Origin: Gammaproteobacteria bacterium
GTDB taxonomy: Bacteria; Pseudomonadota; Gammaproteobacteria; Pseudomonadales; Pseudohongiellaceae
Direction of reading: 5' to 3'
NCBI GenBank assembly: GCA_002731775.1
Contig: PCCP01000120.1
Span: 1 to 64,000 of the forward strand
DNA: 64,000 nt
In this document: positions 50,041 through 60,768 of the stretch, one piece after another
Numbering within the stretch: the first letter of the stretch is position 1
Layout: every line of letters starts with the position of its first letter
The notes under the pieces: generated by a model
Database searches by the model: none
Seen by the model: the letters and a program-made list of their open reading frames with translations, nothing else
What the model was told of the DNA's origin: nothing
Made by a program: the position numbers and the translations under genes

Positions 50041-51642
50041 TTGGCGCTCATGGCAGTGGATTTAGGAGTAAATGTGGCTAAGCAATACAGTGAGTGCCTG
50101 CGGCGATACCAGCTACCTGAATTTAATTCTGAGTGGGGGGCAGTATGTCGAGGCATCGAAAAAGAGAGCCTTAGGGTATCCCCGGCCGGCCATATTTCCC
50201 AATCTCCCCACCCCTCTGCTTTAGGCTCCGCACTCACTAATCCCTACATCACCACCGATTTTTCCGAATCCCTGCTTGAATTCATCACCCCTGTCTATTG
50301 CGATATCGACGAATGCCTGCAGGTGTTGGAAAACATCCACCGCTTCACCCTGCAGAACCTCGAGCATGAAGAGATGTTGTGGGTAGCGAGCATGCCCTGC
50401 CCCCTGGAAACCGACATAGAGATTCCGATCGCCCAATATGGTAGCTCCAATATTGGCAAGATGAAAACCCTCTATCGACACGGCCTCAGTCATCGCTACG
50501 GCAGTTTGATGCAGGCGATATCCGGTCTGCATTACAATTTTTCCATGCCAGAGTCTTTCTGGGAGCCCTACCAAAGTATTTGCAAACATAGTGGCTCATT
50601 GCAGGATTTTCAAACCGAAAAGTACCTTAGCCTGATTCGAAATTTTCATCGTTATTCCTGGCTGCTAATTTATCTGTTCGGCGCCTCACCCGCTGCCTGC
50701 AAATGCTTTGTACAGGGCCGCGAACATGAACTTGAAGAGTTTGATGAGTACAGCCTCTACTTACCCTATGCAAGTTGCTTACGCATGGGCAATCTCGGCT
50801 ACAAGAGCGAGGCGCAGAAATCCCTGTTCGTCTGCTATAACGAACTGGACACCTACGTCGATTGTCTGCGCCAGGCGATGAACACCTCCTATCCTGAATA
50901 CGAGAAGATTGGCAAGAAAAGCGGCGGCGAGTATTTGCAGATCAATACCAATCTGTTGCAACTGGAAAACGAGTTCTATAGCACCATTCGGCCGAAGCGC
51001 AATGCCACGATGAATGAACGGCCCCTGGATGCACTGACCCGCAAAGGCATCGAGTATATCGAAGTGCGGGCGTTGGATTTGAACCCCTACCTGCCGCTGG
51101 GAATTGACGCCGAGCAAATTCGCTTTCTCGATACATTCCTGATCCATTGCCTGCTCGCAGAAAGTCCTGAGTGTCATGAGCAGGAATTTTTCGAAGTCGC
51201 CAGTAATCTTGCCCTGGTAGTTGAACAGGGCCGTGATCCTAATCTGATGTTGTCCCAGGATGGCTCAACCAGATCGCTGCAATCCTGGGCCGATGAACTC
51301 TTGCAGGATCTTGCGCACAGCGCAACACTGATAGACCAGGTTCACGGCGCCGATGCCTATCAGTCTAGCCTGAAAAATCAGGCTGCCAAATTAGCCGATC
51401 CGGATTTGACTCCATCGGGTATGATTTTAAAAGCCATGACTGAGGGTCAGTTATCTTTCTTTGAATTTTCCATGCAACAGTCCAACCGGCATAAGGAATA
51501 TTTCCTAAACAACGGCCTGGATACAGAAACCCTGAAAATGATGCAGCAGACCAGCACCACCTCCATGGCCAGGCAAAAAGAGATTGAAGTTGCGGACGAA
51601 ATTAACTTCGATGAATTTCTCGAACGTTGGAATCGAGTCTAA
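50041..51642 (+). CDS. gshA: Glutamate-cysteine ligase
   Basis: 533 residues, of the proteobacterial type I family; a start at ATG 50050 is also possible. Blocks include RGIEKESLRV, TDFSESLLEFITP and ISGLHYNFSMP, the ATP/glutamate binding region, and YIEVRALDLNPYLPLGID. It joins L-glutamate and L-cysteine, the first step of glutathione synthesis. It is followed by a hairpin and dsbB. Confidence 0.5.
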   Translation: MALMAVDLGVNVAKQYSECLRRYQLPEFNSEWGAVCRGIEKESLRVSPAGHISQSPHPSALGSALTNPYITTDFSESLLEFITPVYCDIDECLQVLENIHRFTLQNLEHEEMLWVASMPCPLETDIEIPIAQYGSSNIGKMKTLYRHGLSHRYGSLMQAISGLHYNFSMPESFWEPYQSICKHSGSLQDFQTEKYLSLIRNFHRYSWLLIYLFGASPAACKCFVQGREHELEEFDEYSLYLPYASCLRMGNLGYKSEAQKSLFVCYNELDTYVDCLRQAMNTSYPEYEKIGKKSGGEYLQINTNLLQLENEFYSTIRPKRNATMNERPLDALTRKGIEYIEVRALDLNPYLPLGIDAEQIRFLDTFLIHCLLAESPECHEQEFFEVASNLALVVEQGRDPNLMLSQDGSTRSLQSWADELLQDLAHSATLIDQVHGADAYQSSLKNQAAKLADPDLTPSGMILKAMTEGQLSFFEFSMQQSNRHKEYFLNNGLDTETLKMMQQTSTTSMARQKEIEVADEINFDEFLERWNRV

Positions 51643-51708
51643 GCTGGAATCTTCGGATCGATCATATTGAAATCTTTTCCTGGTCGAGGCAGGCCACAAT
51701 TCTCTGCT

Positions 51709-51727
51709 CACAAAGCTTGTCTTTGTG
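51709..51727 (+). terminator. Hairpin after gshA
   Basis: CACAAAG and CTTTGTG form a 7-bp stem around CTTGT, and outer CACAATTCT/AGAATTATTG can extend it. It lies between gshA and dsbB. No T-run follows, so termination may be weak. Confidence 0.5.
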
Positions 51728-51776
51728 GTGTAGAATTATTGACCGGATTTGGAGCTTGAATACTCAGGAGTAGCAG

Positions 51777-52289
51777 ATGACACTGGTAATTCCCGGCAAC
51801 CGACTGATCAATGCAGGCGTATTTCTAGCCTGCGTAGTCACTATTGGAATCGTGCTCTACATGGAGCATGTGATGTTGTTGTCTCCCTGCGGCCTGTGCA
51901 TAACGCAACGCGTTTTTGTCATTCTGTGTGGCTTCACCTGTCTGGCAGGCGCCATCCATAATCCAAGCGGCAACGGGCAGAAGTATTATGCGTTCGGGGC
52001 GGCTTCCATGTGCATATTCGGGAGTTATTTCGCCGGCAGACAAATCTGGCTGCAGCATCTGCCGGAAGATCAGGTGCCAGCTTGTGGTCCGGGACTGACC
52101 TACATCTATGAAAATTTCCCTTTCATGGAGACACTGAGTTTCCTGTTGAAGGGTGACGGCAATTGCGCGGAGGTACACTTTCGGCTCTTCGGCCTGCTCA
52201 CTATCCCGGAAATGGCAATGGTGGCCTTCGTAGCGCTGTTCAGCATCTGCATGTTTATCGCATTTCGTCACCAGGATGAGGCGGCTTGA
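51777..52289 (+). CDS. dsbB: Disulfide bond formation protein DsbB
   Basis: 170 residues with four hydrophobic helices; AGGAG lies before the ATG. The first redox pair is SPCGLC (C38, C41) and the second is C103 (PACGPGL) with C130 (DGNCAEVH), the arrangement known from E. coli DsbB. It reoxidises periplasmic DsbA with quinone. It converges with the ArsM-like gene. Confidence 0.5.
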   Translation: MTLVIPGNRLINAGVFLACVVTIGIVLYMEHVMLLSPCGLCITQRVFVILCGFTCLAGAIHNPSGNGQKYYAFGAASMCIFGSYFAGRQIWLQHLPEDQVPACGPGLTYIYENFPFMETLSFLLKGDGNCAEVHFRLFGLLTIPEMAMVAFVALFSICMFIAFRHQDEAA

Positions 52290-52364
52290 TCGATTCCGGA
52301 TTACGCTTGCAGTTAGGGCGCCTCTGAATAATGCTGCCAGACAGGCTCTTTCTTCAATTCCAAC

Positions 52365-53495
52365 TCAGCAACAACTGGCACCGCCGGAGCTTGTAGTATG
52401 ATCGCCGCCCTTGGTTTCACTGGCTGGCCGTAGCGTGCCAGTGGGCGCACAAAATCTTTCAGCAGGCCTGGGCGAGGCCGGATTCACACCGATAAATTCA
52501 TCTTTCTGCGGTCCTTCGGTGAGAAATTTAAATGTCCGTTCGCATACCGCAATGCGCTCTCCGCGGGAATAGACGTGGCCCTCATCGTCCCGCACCTCGC
52601 TATAGGGCCCCTTGTAAATTACCGCCTGACCAATATCCATACACACATCCGGTGACGGTTTCACCGCCATCAAGGTGACAGACCTGAATTCGATGCTTTC
52701 CACCACCTGCCAGGGCTGTTGGTCCCACTTGTCGTAATTCACGAGAACAAAGCCGGCGTCGAGAAAGGCCTGGGAGAACTGTTTTTCTTGGAAAGCGCCG
52801 GAGATGCAACCGGTCCACAATTCCTCGTTCTCCTGTAAATGCTGAGGTACCGATTCGTCACTGACGATGTCGGAGATAGCTACGCGACCGCCTGGTTTAA
52901 GCACGCGAAAGATTTCACCGAGCATTTGCCTGCGATCGGCTGCCGCCACCAAATTCAGGACGCAGTTGGACACCACCAAGTCAATGCTGTCGCTGGCAAC
53001 CAGCGGATGTTCGCTTCGTTGCCTGGATTTCCACTGCTCAAACTGCTGCAGTGACGCATTGGACTGAATTGGGTTGGCGACGAGAAAAGCATCCATGGCT
53101 TCCACGTCTAGCGCTAAGTCTTGAATATAGCCTTTAACAAACTGTACCCGGTCACCGCCGATTTTTTCTGCCATCAGCGCCTGGTGTTTCCGCGCCAGCG
53201 CCAGCATCTCATCGGTCATGTCGACGCCTATGATTTTGCCTTTTTCACCTACCAACTGCGCCGCCATATAGCAGATTTTGCCACCGCCACTGCCGAGGTC
53301 GAGAACGGTGTCGCCTGCCTTCACATAACGCGATGGATCGCCACAGCCATAATCTCTATCGATGATTTCCTGGGGCAGCAATTCCAGCAAACTGGCGTCA
53401 TAATCCACCGGACAGCATAGCGCCTCCTGCCTTTTTTCAGCTCCCTCGGCATAGCGCTGGGAGACCTTGGTTTCGACTTGCGCCTGGACATTCAT
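52365..53495 (-). CDS. ArsM-like SAM-dependent methyltransferase
   Basis: 376 residues from the ATG at 53495, chosen because AGGAAG lies 6 bases upstream; a TTG six codons earlier is in frame. An N-terminal ALCCPVDYD and RDYGCGDPSRY precede the SAM motif VLDLGSGGGKICY. VSNCVLNLV and the Cys-rich ending SGGASCC follow. This pattern matches arsenite methyltransferases, particularly the arsenosugar-pathway ArsM; several cysteines could bind As(III). The radical SAM partner ArsS is not next to it. It lies 38 bases behind the TVP38-flavoprotein gene. Metalloid methylation is likely, but not certain. Confidence 0.5.
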   Translation of the reverse strand: MNVQAQVETKVSQRYAEGAEKRQEALCCPVDYDASLLELLPQEIIDRDYGCGDPSRYVKAGDTVLDLGSGGGKICYMAAQLVGEKGKIIGVDMTDEMLALARKHQALMAEKIGGDRVQFVKGYIQDLALDVEAMDAFLVANPIQSNASLQQFEQWKSRQRSEHPLVASDSIDLVVSNCVLNLVAAADRRQMLGEIFRVLKPGGRVAISDIVSDESVPQHLQENEELWTGCISGAFQEKQFSQAFLDAGFVLVNYDKWDQQPWQVVESIEFRSVTLMAVKPSPDVCMDIGQAVIYKGPYSEVRDDEGHVYSRGERIAVCERTFKFLTEGPQKDEFIGVNPASPRPAERFCAPTGTLRPASETKGGDHTTSSGGASCC

Positions 53496-53533
53496 TGGTT
53501 TCTTCCTGAGCAATTTATTAAATGTTAACCACG

Positions 53534-55711
53534 CTAGGGGTCCGTTGTTGTTTTCTGGGCTGTGGCTTCCGAGCTCTCAGCTCGCAGCCAGCGAAAATAC
53601 TTCTCCGCCAGAGGGTAATATTTTTTTGGCAGGCGTGCATTACGCCATGCATTGGCAGCAAATTTATTTGCCTCCAACAGAGTTGGATAAATATGGGTGA
53701 CGGCAGATATCTTAGCCAGTCCCATGCCATGAGTCATGGCGAACACGAATTCACCGATCAACTCGCCGGCATGATAACCGACGATAGTGACACCGAGTAT
53801 TTTGTCTTTACCGGGAACCGTCAATATTTTTATGAATCCCCGGGCTTCGCCATCGGCCACGGCCCGATCGTGGTCGTTCAATTCATAGCGGGTAATCTCG
53901 TAGCCGATACCCCGCTGTTTCGCCTCTGCTTCGCTGAGGCCGACCCTGGCCACTTCCGGGTCGGTGAAGGTGGCCCATGGCACCACGTTGTAATTAGCCT
54001 TCGAACGCCATAGGCCTCCGAGCAGCGCGTTTAGTGAAGCATACCAGGCCTGAAACGAGGCCATATGGGTAAACTGATAGGGACCGGCAACATCGCCACA
54101 GGCAAATATGTTCGGATAAGCGGTCTGCATCGACGCATTGACTTCGATAGTGCCCTGCGCCGCCAGTGGCATCGACAATTGTTCCAGGCCAAACCCTTGG
54201 ACATTGGGCTTACGCCCGATGGCCAACAACACCTTATCGAATTCAACCCTGACCATGCTACCCTTGTGTTCCGCCTCCATCGTGTTGACGCCGTCAACGA
54301 CCTCGAATTTCGTCAGTCGATGATCGACGAGCAGGTCGATGCCCTGCTCCTTAAACTGCTGCATAATCAGCGCCGAAACTTCCGGATCTTCCCTGGGCAT
54401 GATTCGGGCCGCCATATCTACCTGGGTTACCTGGGCGCCGAGATTACTGAAGGCCTGGGCCAGTTCACAGCCAATAGGTCCACCTCCAACCACCAACAGA
54501 CGCTTGGGTAATTTTCTGAGTGTCCAGATAGTATCCGATGTCAGGTAGTCGATCTGGTCCAGACCTGGTATAGGTGGGACCAGAGGCCTGGCCCCGGTCG
54601 CTACGATAATCGAACGCGTATTGATGGTGCGGCCGCCGACGGTTACCACATAAGGCGATTCAATTTTCGCCTCGCCAATCACACATTCCACCCCCAGCGA
54701 AGTGAAGCGCTCCACCGAATCATGGGGCTCGATGGCGGCGATGACAGCCTGCACCCGCTCCATTACCGACTCGAAATTGACGGTGGCGGCGGCACCATCC
54801 AGGCCAAATTCCCTGGCGCGCCTGATGTAGGACATGATGCGGCCGCTCCTAATCAGCGACTTGGAGGGCACGCAGCCGGTGTTAAGGCAATCCCCTCCCA
54901 TCCTGTGTTTTTCTATCAATACGACTTTAGCCTTGGCGCCAGCCGCAATCAGGGCGGCCACCAGGCCGGCCGAGCCGGCGCCGACAACGACGACGTTGGC
55001 ATCGAAGTTCTTGGGCTTGCTATAGCCTCTCATCACCTTATTGCGTTGCACGATGCCAAGGGAAAACTTCGCCAATAGGGGCAGTGTTCCCAACAGCACA
55101 AACGAAAACAAAACCGATCCACTCACCAGGCCCGATAGCGAAGTGATCTGCGCGAGTTCGGAACCGGCATTAACAAATACCATAGTACTGGCGAACATCC
55201 CCGCCTGGCTCGCCAGGTAATAGGAGGATGTTTTTATGGGAGTTAAACCCATCAACAGGTTGACCATGAAATAAGGAAATACCGGCACCATGCGAATACT
55301 AAACAGATAGAAGGTGCCGTCTTTCTCCATGCCCTTGTTTATTGGTGCCAGGTAGTCACCGAACCTGGATTGCACCCAGTCCCGCAACAGCAGTCGTGAA
55401 GCCAGAAATGCCCCGGTTGCACCGATGCTGCTGGCGAAGGAAACCAGCAGGGTTCCCCAAAACACACCGAAGATAGCGCCACCCACCAGGGTAAGGAGTA
55501 GCGCCCCCGGTATAGACAGCCCCGCAGCCAAAACATAGCCGACAAAATAGATCGCAGCTGCCGTAGCAAAATTGTCGTCTTTGTAGGCCTGCACTGCCGC
55601 GAGCTGGGACTGAACGAAGTCCAGCGTCAGATACTGTTCAAGATCGAAGAGAAAATAGGAACCGATAGCAATCGCAATGAGTCCGAGAAGCAATATTTTC
55701 GATTTATTCAC
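53534..55711 (-). CDS. TVP38/TMEM64 membrane domain fused to a pyridine-nucleotide disulfide oxidoreductase
   Basis: 725 residues. The first 225 are a TVP38/TMEM64 (DedA-like) membrane domain with about five helices, including GALLLTLVGGAIFGVFWG. From about 240 it is a dihydrolipoamide dehydrogenase/mercuric reductase-like flavoprotein: FAD motif VVVGAGSAGLVAAL, redox pair GGDCLNTGCVPSK, NAD motif VVGGGPIGCELAQ, and GDVAG. The C-terminal HIYPTLLEANK stands at the usual HP-x-SE active-site segment. No C-terminal vicinal cysteines of true MerA are seen. It precedes the ArsM-like gene, so membrane-bound thiol or metal reduction is a reasonable guess. Confidence 0.5.
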   Translation of the reverse strand: MNKSKILLLGLIAIAIGSYFLFDLEQYLTLDFVQSQLAAVQAYKDDNFATAAAIYFVGYVLAAGLSIPGALLLTLVGGAIFGVFWGTLLVSFASSIGATGAFLASRLLLRDWVQSRFGDYLAPINKGMEKDGTFYLFSIRMVPVFPYFMVNLLMGLTPIKTSSYYLASQAGMFASTMVFVNAGSELAQITSLSGLVSGSVLFSFVLLGTLPLLAKFSLGIVQRNKVMRGYSKPKNFDANVVVVGAGSAGLVAALIAAGAKAKVVLIEKHRMGGDCLNTGCVPSKSLIRSGRIMSYIRRAREFGLDGAAATVNFESVMERVQAVIAAIEPHDSVERFTSLGVECVIGEAKIESPYVVTVGGRTINTRSIIVATGARPLVPPIPGLDQIDYLTSDTIWTLRKLPKRLLVVGGGPIGCELAQAFSNLGAQVTQVDMAARIMPREDPEVSALIMQQFKEQGIDLLVDHRLTKFEVVDGVNTMEAEHKGSMVRVEFDKVLLAIGRKPNVQGFGLEQLSMPLAAQGTIEVNASMQTAYPNIFACGDVAGPYQFTHMASFQAWYASLNALLGGLWRSKANYNVVPWATFTDPEVARVGLSEAEAKQRGIGYEITRYELNDHDRAVADGEARGFIKILTVPGKDKILGVTIVGYHAGELIGEFVFAMTHGMGLAKISAVTHIYPTLLEANKFAANAWRNARLPKKYYPLAEKYFRWLRAESSEATAQKTTTDP

Positions 55712-55912
55712 TAAACTTGAGCCTTTGATTTTGAACCTGGTTAAAATTGATATCAGGGTTAACTAGTGCAGATAAGAGCGCGGTGATGACAACGTGGACT
55801 TCAGTTTCACGGCTTCCGATAATTTAGTGGTTTATCCCTGGCATCGACAAGGCTATGCTAAACCGCTTGCAAGATAACCTGAAAAGCGACTATAAACCCT
55901 CACATTTCATAA

Positions 55913-56941
<1,029 letters not shown>

Positions 56942-57166
56942 ACCCCTATCTGCGGTCACCTTTACCAGAATAGCGCCGACAAGCGACAGATTGACACTTG
57001 AAACCTGAGAATTTGGCCTTATCATAGGCAGGTACAAAACAGGCGAGTACAAAATAAACAGGTACGAAAGCTGGCCCAGGTCGAAATCGGGTAATCGAAC
57101 TCTTCGCGAGCCGCTGAAAGATTCTCCATTACATACCCTTATAGTCCCCAGCAAAGGAAAATACGT

Positions 57167-57493
57167 ATGAGCGAAAACATCGTTCACATCTCAGATAGTA
57201 GTTTCGAAGAAGATGTATTACAGGCAGAAGGCCCCGTTTTAGTGGACTTTTGGGCGGAATGGTGCGGACCCTGCAAAATGATTGGCCCGGTGCTGGAAGA
57301 GCTTTCTCAGGAGTACGACGGAAAAATGAAAATCTGCAAAATGGATGTCGATGCAAACGCCGAGACTGCACCAAAATATGGCGTTCGAGGCATTCCGACT
57401 CTGATTATTTTTAACAATGGTGATGTCGCCGGCACCAAAGTTGGTGCACTTTCGAAATCTCAGTTATCCGCTTTTATTGACAGCGTGATTTAA
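57167..57493 (+). CDS. trxA: Thioredoxin 1
   Basis: 108 residues, with active site WCGPC (C33, C36) and the cis-Pro loop VRGIPTLI. A cytoplasmic disulfide reductase. The order trxA-rho-ubiD is conserved in related gammaproteobacteria. It could help supply electrons to the Sec-containing DsbA-like protein, but there is no direct evidence. Confidence 0.5.
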   Translation: MSENIVHISDSSFEEDVLQAEGPVLVDFWAEWCGPCKMIGPVLEELSQEYDGKMKICKMDVDANAETAPKYGVRGIPTLIIFNNGDVAGTKVGALSKSQLSAFIDSVI

Positions 57494-57508
57494 ATTGCGT
57501 TTAATGTA

Positions 57509-57533
57509 GCATCTCACCTATTCTACGAGATGC
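57509..57533 (+). terminator. Hairpin after trxA
   Basis: GCATCTC (57509-57515) pairs with GAGATGC (57527-57533). No T-run follows. It may slow or end trxA transcription ahead of the rho leader. Confidence 0.5.
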
Positions 57534-57966
57534 CACAATATGTGGAATTCTCTGATTTAGCCAATAATTCAAATCGATTTTTCTGAACTCTTTTCTGAAT
57601 ACTTGCAAGTCTCTGAAATTTTCGTGACACATGAGGTTTCATATTTTTAGTACATCGCCGTTAACACCACAGGTGCCCAAAATAGATAAGTATTGCAATA
57701 GTCGTTGGAAATCACTGTATAGAATGTGAATAAGAAATATCCGGCTTGCTTAGCAGCAGCCATCAAATAATCATCAGTTAGAATCCACCGAAAGCTATTC
57801 TCCAGTCAACAAACCTTGACCAAAAAAAACCCAACATTCCTTTAACTCAAAAACCAATTCTTTAAATTTTATTCTTAGACTCGAACGTGGATATCCGCTC
57901 TATTCCGGCGGCCTAATCACAATCCAGCGCTATTAACCCGAAAATTCCTCAAGAAGATTATTCATC
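57534..57966 (+). other. Long A+T-rich leader region of rho
   Basis: About 430 bases with no full gene. It is markedly richer in A and T than its surroundings. An autoregulated rho leader is expected here. It contains one candidate leader-peptide ORF (57631-57729). A ribosome site AAGAAGA lies before the rho ATG. Confidence 0.5.
57631..57729 (+). CDS. Candidate rho leader peptide (rhoL-like)
   Basis: A 32-codon ORF starts MRFHIFSTSPLTPQV and ends WKSLYRM, about 240 bases before rho. E. coli rhoL is 33 codons long and lies at a similar distance; the opening MR...S.S.L.P is loosely alike. There is no clear ribosome site. Low confidence, offered because length and position agree. Confidence 0.5.
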   Translation: MRFHIFSTSPLTPQVPKIDKYCNSRWKSLYRM

Positions 57967-59226
57967 ATGAATTTGACCGAACTCAAGCAAAAACCAATCG
58001 CAGAACTTGTCAACACAGCACATGAAATGGGATTGGAAAACGTTTCACGAACACGCAAGCAGGATATTATTTTTGTAATCCTGAAGAAACATGCCAAAAA
58101 TGGTGAAGATATTTATGGTGATGGCGTGTTGGAAATTTTGCAGGACGGCTTTGGTTTTCTACGATCTGCAGATGCTTCCTACCTGGCCGGTCCCGACGAC
58201 ATTTATGTATCACCGAGTCAGATACGCCGCTTCAATCTGCGTACCGGTGATACCGTAGCTGGAAAGATACGACCACCGAAGGACGGCGAACGCTATTTTG
58301 CCCTGCTCAAAATAAGCGAAGTCAATTTTGACAAGCCCGATGGTTCCAGACACAAAATTCTATTCGAAAACCTTACCCCGCTATTCCCCGACGAACGCAT
58401 GAAACTGGAAATCGGTAATGGCAGCACCGAAGATCTTAGTGCTCGAGTCATTGACCTGGTAGCGCCAATCGGTAAAGGCCAGCGTGGTTTAGTCGTATCG
58501 CCGCCGAAGGCCGGTAAGACCCTGATTCTGCAAAACATGGCCCAGTCAATTACCCGCAACAATCCCGGGTGTCGACTCATCGTCCTGTTGATCGATGAAC
58601 GCCCGGAGGAAGTTACAGAAATGCAACGCTCCGTCAGAGGCGAAGTGGTTGCCAGTACTTTCGATGAACCCCCGTCGCGTCATGTCCAGGTTGCCGAGAT
58701 GGTGATCGAGAAAGCCAAACGCCTGGTCGAGCACAAGGAAGATGTGGTTATTCTGCTGGATTCCATTACTCGACTGGCACGGGCCTATAACACGATTGTT
58801 CCATCCTCGGGCAAAGTATTGACCGGTGGTGTAGACGCCCACGCCCTGGAAAGACCGAAGCGTTTCTTCGGTGCCGCGCGTAATCTCGAAGAGGGTGGCA
58901 GTTTAACCATTATCGCCACCGCTCTGATCGAAACCGGTTCCAAGATGGATGAAGTGATCTACGAAGAGTTCAAGGGCACCGGTAATATGGAATTGCATCT
59001 GGATCGCAAGGTCGCAGAAAAACGCATCTACCCTGCTATTAACGTGCGCCGTTCTGGCACCCGCAGAGAAGACTTGCTGACGACCGAGGAAGAATTACAA
59101 CGCATGTGGATTCTGCGCAAGTTGCTTAGTTCCATGGAAGACGTGCAAGCGACAGAATTTATTCTGGACAGGCTTAAAACCACCAAGACCAACGAAGAAT
59201 TTTTTAATTCAATGAAACGTAAATAG
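57967..59226 (+). CDS. rho: Transcription termination factor Rho
   Basis: 419 residues, full length. The N-terminal helical domain ([15 protein letters not shown]), the cold-shock RNA-binding fold with DGFGFLRS, Walker A PPKAGKT, and Walker [17 protein letters not shown] are present. It is an RNA-dependent helicase hexamer that ends transcription. It lies between trxA and ubiD. Confidence 0.5.
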   Translation: MNLTELKQKPIAELVNTAHEMGLENVSRTRKQDIIFVILKKHAKNGEDIYGDGVLEILQDGFGFLRSADASYLAGPDDIYVSPSQIRRFNLRTGDTVAGKIRPPKDGERYFALLKISEVNFDKPDGSRHKILFENLTPLFPDERMKLEIGNGSTEDLSARVIDLVAPIGKGQRGLVVSPPKAGKTLILQNMAQSITRNNPGCRLIVLLIDERPEEVTEMQRSVRGEVVASTFDEPPSRHVQVAEMVIEKAKRLVEHKEDVVILLDSITRLARAYNTIVPSSGKVLTGGVDAHALERPKRFFGAARNLEEGGSLTIIATALIETGSKMDEVIYEEFKGTGNMELHLDRKVAEKRIYPAINVRRSGTRREDLLTTEEELQRMWILRKLLSSMEDVQATEFILDRLKTTKTNEEFFNSMKRK

Positions 59227-59281
59227 ATTAATTTCCCACAACACAACTCACCTCAATCTCCGCTGAGCAAGAATTAAACTT

Positions 59282-60763
59282 ATGGCATTCAGGGATTTGC
59301 GAGATTTCATCGAACTACTCGAGAACGAGGGTGAGTTAAAACGTATTCAAACCGAAGTCGATCCCTATCTTGAAGTAACCGAAATCAGCGACCGCACTCT
59401 ACGCGCCGGCGGTCCCGCCCTGTTGTTTGAAAATCCGAAAGGCTCATCCATACCGCTATTGGCCAATTTATTTGGCAATACCCGGCGCATTGCGCTGGCA
59501 ATGGGACAGGAAGATATTTCCGGCCTGAGGGATGTGGGCAAGCTACTGGCATTTCTAAAAGAACCCACACCTCCCAGTGGCTGGAAGGACTTGTGGCAGA
59601 GTCTGCCGAGTTACAAGAGTGTCCTCAACCTTGCTCCGCGTGTGAAAAAATCCGCACCCTGCCAGGAAGTGATAATTGACGAAGCCGATGTTGATTTGGG
59701 GATTTTCCCGATTCAGACCTGCTGGCCTGATGACGTTGCACCGCTGGTGAGTTGGCCCCTGGTCATTACCCGAGGGCCAGAGAAAGACAGACAGAATCTT
59801 GGCATTTACCGCATGCAACTGCTATCTCGCAACAAATTGATCATGCGCTGGCTCTCCCATCGCGGTGGCGCACTCGATTTCAGGGAGTGGCAGCACAGAC
59901 ACCCCGGGGAGGCATTTCCAGTTTCAATTGCGATTGGTGCCGACCCGGCAACCATCCTGGCGACAGTTACACCGATACCCGACACCTTGTCTGAATATGC
60001 GTTCGCAGGTTTGTTGCGCGGCAGTAAAACCGAAGTGGTTAAATGCCTGAGTAATGATTTACAAGTTCCTGCCAGTGCCGAGATCGTTCTAGAAGGAGTG
60101 ATTGAGGCAGACGAGGTCGCCGACGAGGGGCCATATGGCGATCACACCGGTTACTACAACGAAGTCGAAAAATTTCCGGTGTTTACGGTGAAACGAATAA
60201 GCCACAGGAAAGATCCCATCTATCACAGCACATACACCGGCAGACCCCCGGATGAGCCTGCGATGCTGGGGGTCGCTCTCAACGAAGTATTCGTACCGAT
60301 TCTACAAAAACAATTCCCGGAAATTGCCGATTTCTATTTGCCGCCGGAGGGTTGTTCCTATCGCATGGCAATCGTCAGCATGAAGAAACAATATCCAGGT
60401 CACGCCAAGCGCGTAATGATGGGTGTGTGGTCTTTTCTGCGCCAGTTTATGTACACAAAATTTGTGGTGGTAGTGGATGATGACGTGGATATCAGAAAGT
60501 GGGAGGACGTGATTTGGGCGATTACCACGCGCATGGACCCCGCGAGAGATACGGTACTCATCGAAAACACGCCCATCGACTATCTTGATTTTGCCTCACC
60601 GGTTTCCGGCCTCGGCTCCAAGATGGGGTTAGACGCTACTCACAAGTTGCCTGGCGAGACGCAAAGAAACTGGGGGACGACTATCGCCATGAGCGAAGAA
60701 GTGAAAAAACGCATCGACAGCTTGTGGCAGGAACTTGGTATCGACAAGGATTCTCAGAGATAG
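59282..60763 (+). CDS. ubiD: 4-hydroxy-3-polyprenylbenzoate decarboxylase, prFMN-dependent
   Basis: 493 residues, full UbiD length. It decarboxylates the polyprenyl-hydroxybenzoate ubiquinone precursor using prenylated FMN. Conserved blocks are [36 protein letters not shown] and [12 protein letters not shown], the last carrying the Glu and Asp of the active site region. It ends 5 bases before the convergent hemY stop. Confidence 0.5.
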   Translation: MAFRDLRDFIELLENEGELKRIQTEVDPYLEVTEISDRTLRAGGPALLFENPKGSSIPLLANLFGNTRRIALAMGQEDISGLRDVGKLLAFLKEPTPPSGWKDLWQSLPSYKSVLNLAPRVKKSAPCQEVIIDEADVDLGIFPIQTCWPDDVAPLVSWPLVITRGPEKDRQNLGIYRMQLLSRNKLIMRWLSHRGGALDFREWQHRHPGEAFPVSIAIGADPATILATVTPIPDTLSEYAFAGLLRGSKTEVVKCLSNDLQVPASAEIVLEGVIEADEVADEGPYGDHTGYYNEVEKFPVFTVKRISHRKDPIYHSTYTGRPPDEPAMLGVALNEVFVPILQKQFPEIADFYLPPEGCSYRMAIVSMKKQYPGHAKRVMMGVWSFLRQFMYTKFVVVVDDDVDIRKWEDVIWAITTRMDPARDTVLIENTPIDYLDFASPVSGLGSKMGLDATHKLPGETQRNWGTTIAMSEEVKKRIDSLWQELGIDKDSQR

Positions 60764-60768
60764 CCGAG

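Noticed and set aside
52365-52376. C-terminal SCC-stop of the ArsM-like protein as SCC-Sec
   Set aside because: The frame beyond the TGA is only the antisense of dsbB and shows no conserved sequence or SECIS-like hairpin.
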